Of a DNA stretch of 13,263 bases, positions 12,458 through 13,263 are shown one piece after another. This DNA is from Candidatus Woesearchaeota archaeon. GTDB taxonomy: Archaea > Nanobdellota > Nanobdellia > Woesearchaeales > GW2011-AR4. Under the pieces are notes generated by a model, which was not told the DNA's origin, searched no databases, and saw only the letters and a program-made list of their open reading frames with translations. A program made the translations under genes and the position numbers. The number at the start of each line of letters is the position of its first letter. Position 1 is the first letter of the stretch. Location: assembly GCA_016185815.1 (NCBI GenBank), contig JACPMT010000081.1, positions 1 through 13,263 of the forward strand. Direction: 5' to 3'.

Positions 12458-13045
12458 ATGGCATTAATAACCTTTGGAGAAATCATAGACTTAGTGCTTA
12501 TGACATTCTTTGTAGGCTACATATTCTCAGGCATAATCCCGGTCAGAAGAGAATCTTATGATCCTCTAGTTCATTATAAAAAAGGTTTTGACTTTGAAGG
12601 ATTGAAATTTGCAATCCTGGCAACTGCGCCTGCAATCATACTGCATGAATTGGCGCACAAGTTTGTCGCCCTTGGATTTGGATTAAACGCAGTTTTCTTT
12701 GCTTTCTACAGAAACTCATTTACATTAATGCTTGGAGTCTTTACCATCATTTCAAAATTGACAGGCTTTGGATTCATGTTTTTTGTACCCGGGTTTGTGG
12801 GCATAAGCGGCAATGGCACTAATCTTCAATTTGCATCAACTGCATTTGCAGGGCCTCTTGTCAACTTAATTTTATGGCTCGGCTCTTTGTATATGCTAAA
12901 GACCGGGAAATACAAGAAAAAATATTATTTGCTTTTGCTGTTAACAAGCAGGATAAACATGTTTTTATTTATATTAAATATGCTGCCAATACCGGGCTTT
13001 GACGGCAACAAGGTCTTCATGGGATTGATAGGCGCTTTTTTCTGA
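12458..13045 (+). CDS. Site-2-protease-like M50 membrane metalloprotease
   Basis: The 195-residue integral membrane protein has the M50 zinc motif HELAH (H63, E64, H67) inside a hydrophobic helix, and the second-site motif NMLPIPGFDG (174-183), where D182 would be the third zinc ligand. About five membrane helices are apparent: near 10-28, 50-75, 90-112, 128-146 and 158-175. AGPLVN (131-136) matches the GP-containing helix usual in the family. Site-2 proteases cut substrates within the membrane to release regulators or clear signal peptides. No PDZ or CBS domain is attached, so this is the minimal form. It ends about 13 residues after the DG motif, slightly short. No candidate substrate such as an anti-sigma factor is nearby. 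It converges on an MFS gene with ten bases between stops. Confidence 0.9.
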   Translation: MALITFGEIIDLVLMTFFVGYIFSGIIPVRRESYDPLVHYKKGFDFEGLKFAILATAPAIILHELAHKFVALGFGLNAVFFAFYRNSFTLMLGVFTIISKLTGFGFMFFVPGFVGISGNGTNLQFASTAFAGPLVNLILWLGSLYMLKTGKYKKKYYLLLLLTSRINMFLFILNMLPIPGFDGNKVFMGLIGAFF

Positions 13046-13055
13046 TTAATTGTTA

Positions 13056-13263
13056 TTATTGCTTTGCCTTATTGTCGCTTTTCAGGAATATCATTGCCAG
13101 AACTATCATGAATATCGTCGCAAAAGAGAAAATCCTGAAGGCAAAATCGAAGCCGTCGGGGAAGCTGAGGAATATCCCTCCAAGCAGCGGGCCGAGCAGG
13201 AAGCCGGTGCTTAAGGTGATCTCCATTATGCTTACTGAATATCCCGCGGATTTCTTCCCGAAC
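13056..13263 (-). CDS. C-terminal end of an MFS transporter (partial)
   Basis: From base 13262 leftward, 68 codons are open to TAA at 13056-13058. The peptide starts GKKSAGYSVSIMEITLSTG, continues as a glycine-rich helix with GFLLGPLLGGIF, and ends with a hydrophobic helix FATIFMIVLAMIFL and a polar tail KSDNKAKQ. This is the usual look of the last two helices of a major facilitator transporter (GPxxGG in a late helix). The substrate is unknown because the rest lies outside the window. Its DNA is visibly richer in G+C (about half) than the genes to its left, with codons such as CCG, GGC and CTG. This may reflect a different origin or simply membrane-protein composition. Confidence 0.75.
   Translation of the reverse strand, partial: FGKKSAGYSVSIMEITLSTGFLLGPLLGGIFLSFPDGFDFAFRIFSFATIFMIVLAMIFLKSDNKAKQ

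Overview
The window reads as a compact, AT-rich archaeal chromosome segment. The archaeal markers are an ABCE1/Rli ribosome-recycling factor, TATA boxes placed about 25-27 bases upstream of starts (some implying leaderless mRNAs), GGTG-type Shine-Dalgarno sequences, a tRNA with no encoded CCA, and a COG1361-type surface protein inside an ABC-exporter operon. The style of the proteins (short, lysine-rich, hypothetical membrane proteins) suggests a DPANN-type lineage such as Woesearchaeota or Pacearchaeota. That placement is inference, not proof.

Left part (1-2250): the 3' end of a probable UPF0215/DUF99 gene runs tail-to-tail into abce1, and the two stop codons share the same TTAA. The ABCE1 iron-sulfur domain is unusual: all four ligands expected for one [4Fe-4S] cluster are gone, while all four for the other remain. 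A 52-residue zinc-ribbon gene and a tRNA-Thr(CGU) with about 8 extra bases in the anticodon arm follow.

Middle-left (2251-4616): an ANL-superfamily acyl-CoA ligase that most resembles malonyl-CoA synthetase (MatB), then a two-gene toxin-antitoxin-like module. The module pairs a 94-residue basic protein with a zinc-ribbon plus AbrB/SpoVT fusion, behind a promoter of short direct repeats.

Centre (4617-9752, minus strand): a five-gene operon of PadR regulator, LolD/MacB-type ATPase, secreted and membrane-anchored COG1361 protein, and two MacB/FtsX-type permeases. Three of the four gene joints are 4-base ATGA overlaps. The exception is a 201-base gap holding a strong 136-base three-way-junction fold and a small tandem duplication of the preceding gene's 3' end. 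The PadR promoter carries three TATATCG half-sites over the predicted transcription start, consistent with autoregulation. The likely job is export, or extraction of something from the membrane, with the COG1361 protein as extracytoplasmic partner.

Right part (9753-13263): a divergent two-gene operon encodes paralogous single-pass membrane proteins of unknown function. Next come an RsmC/MJ0882-type methyltransferase, a convergent 118-residue stand-alone CARF-like Rossmann protein, a site-2-protease-like M50 metalloprotease, and the C-terminal end of an MFS transporter. No CRISPR array, rRNA, IS element or phage gene was seen. No intergenic stretch exceeds about 200 bases.
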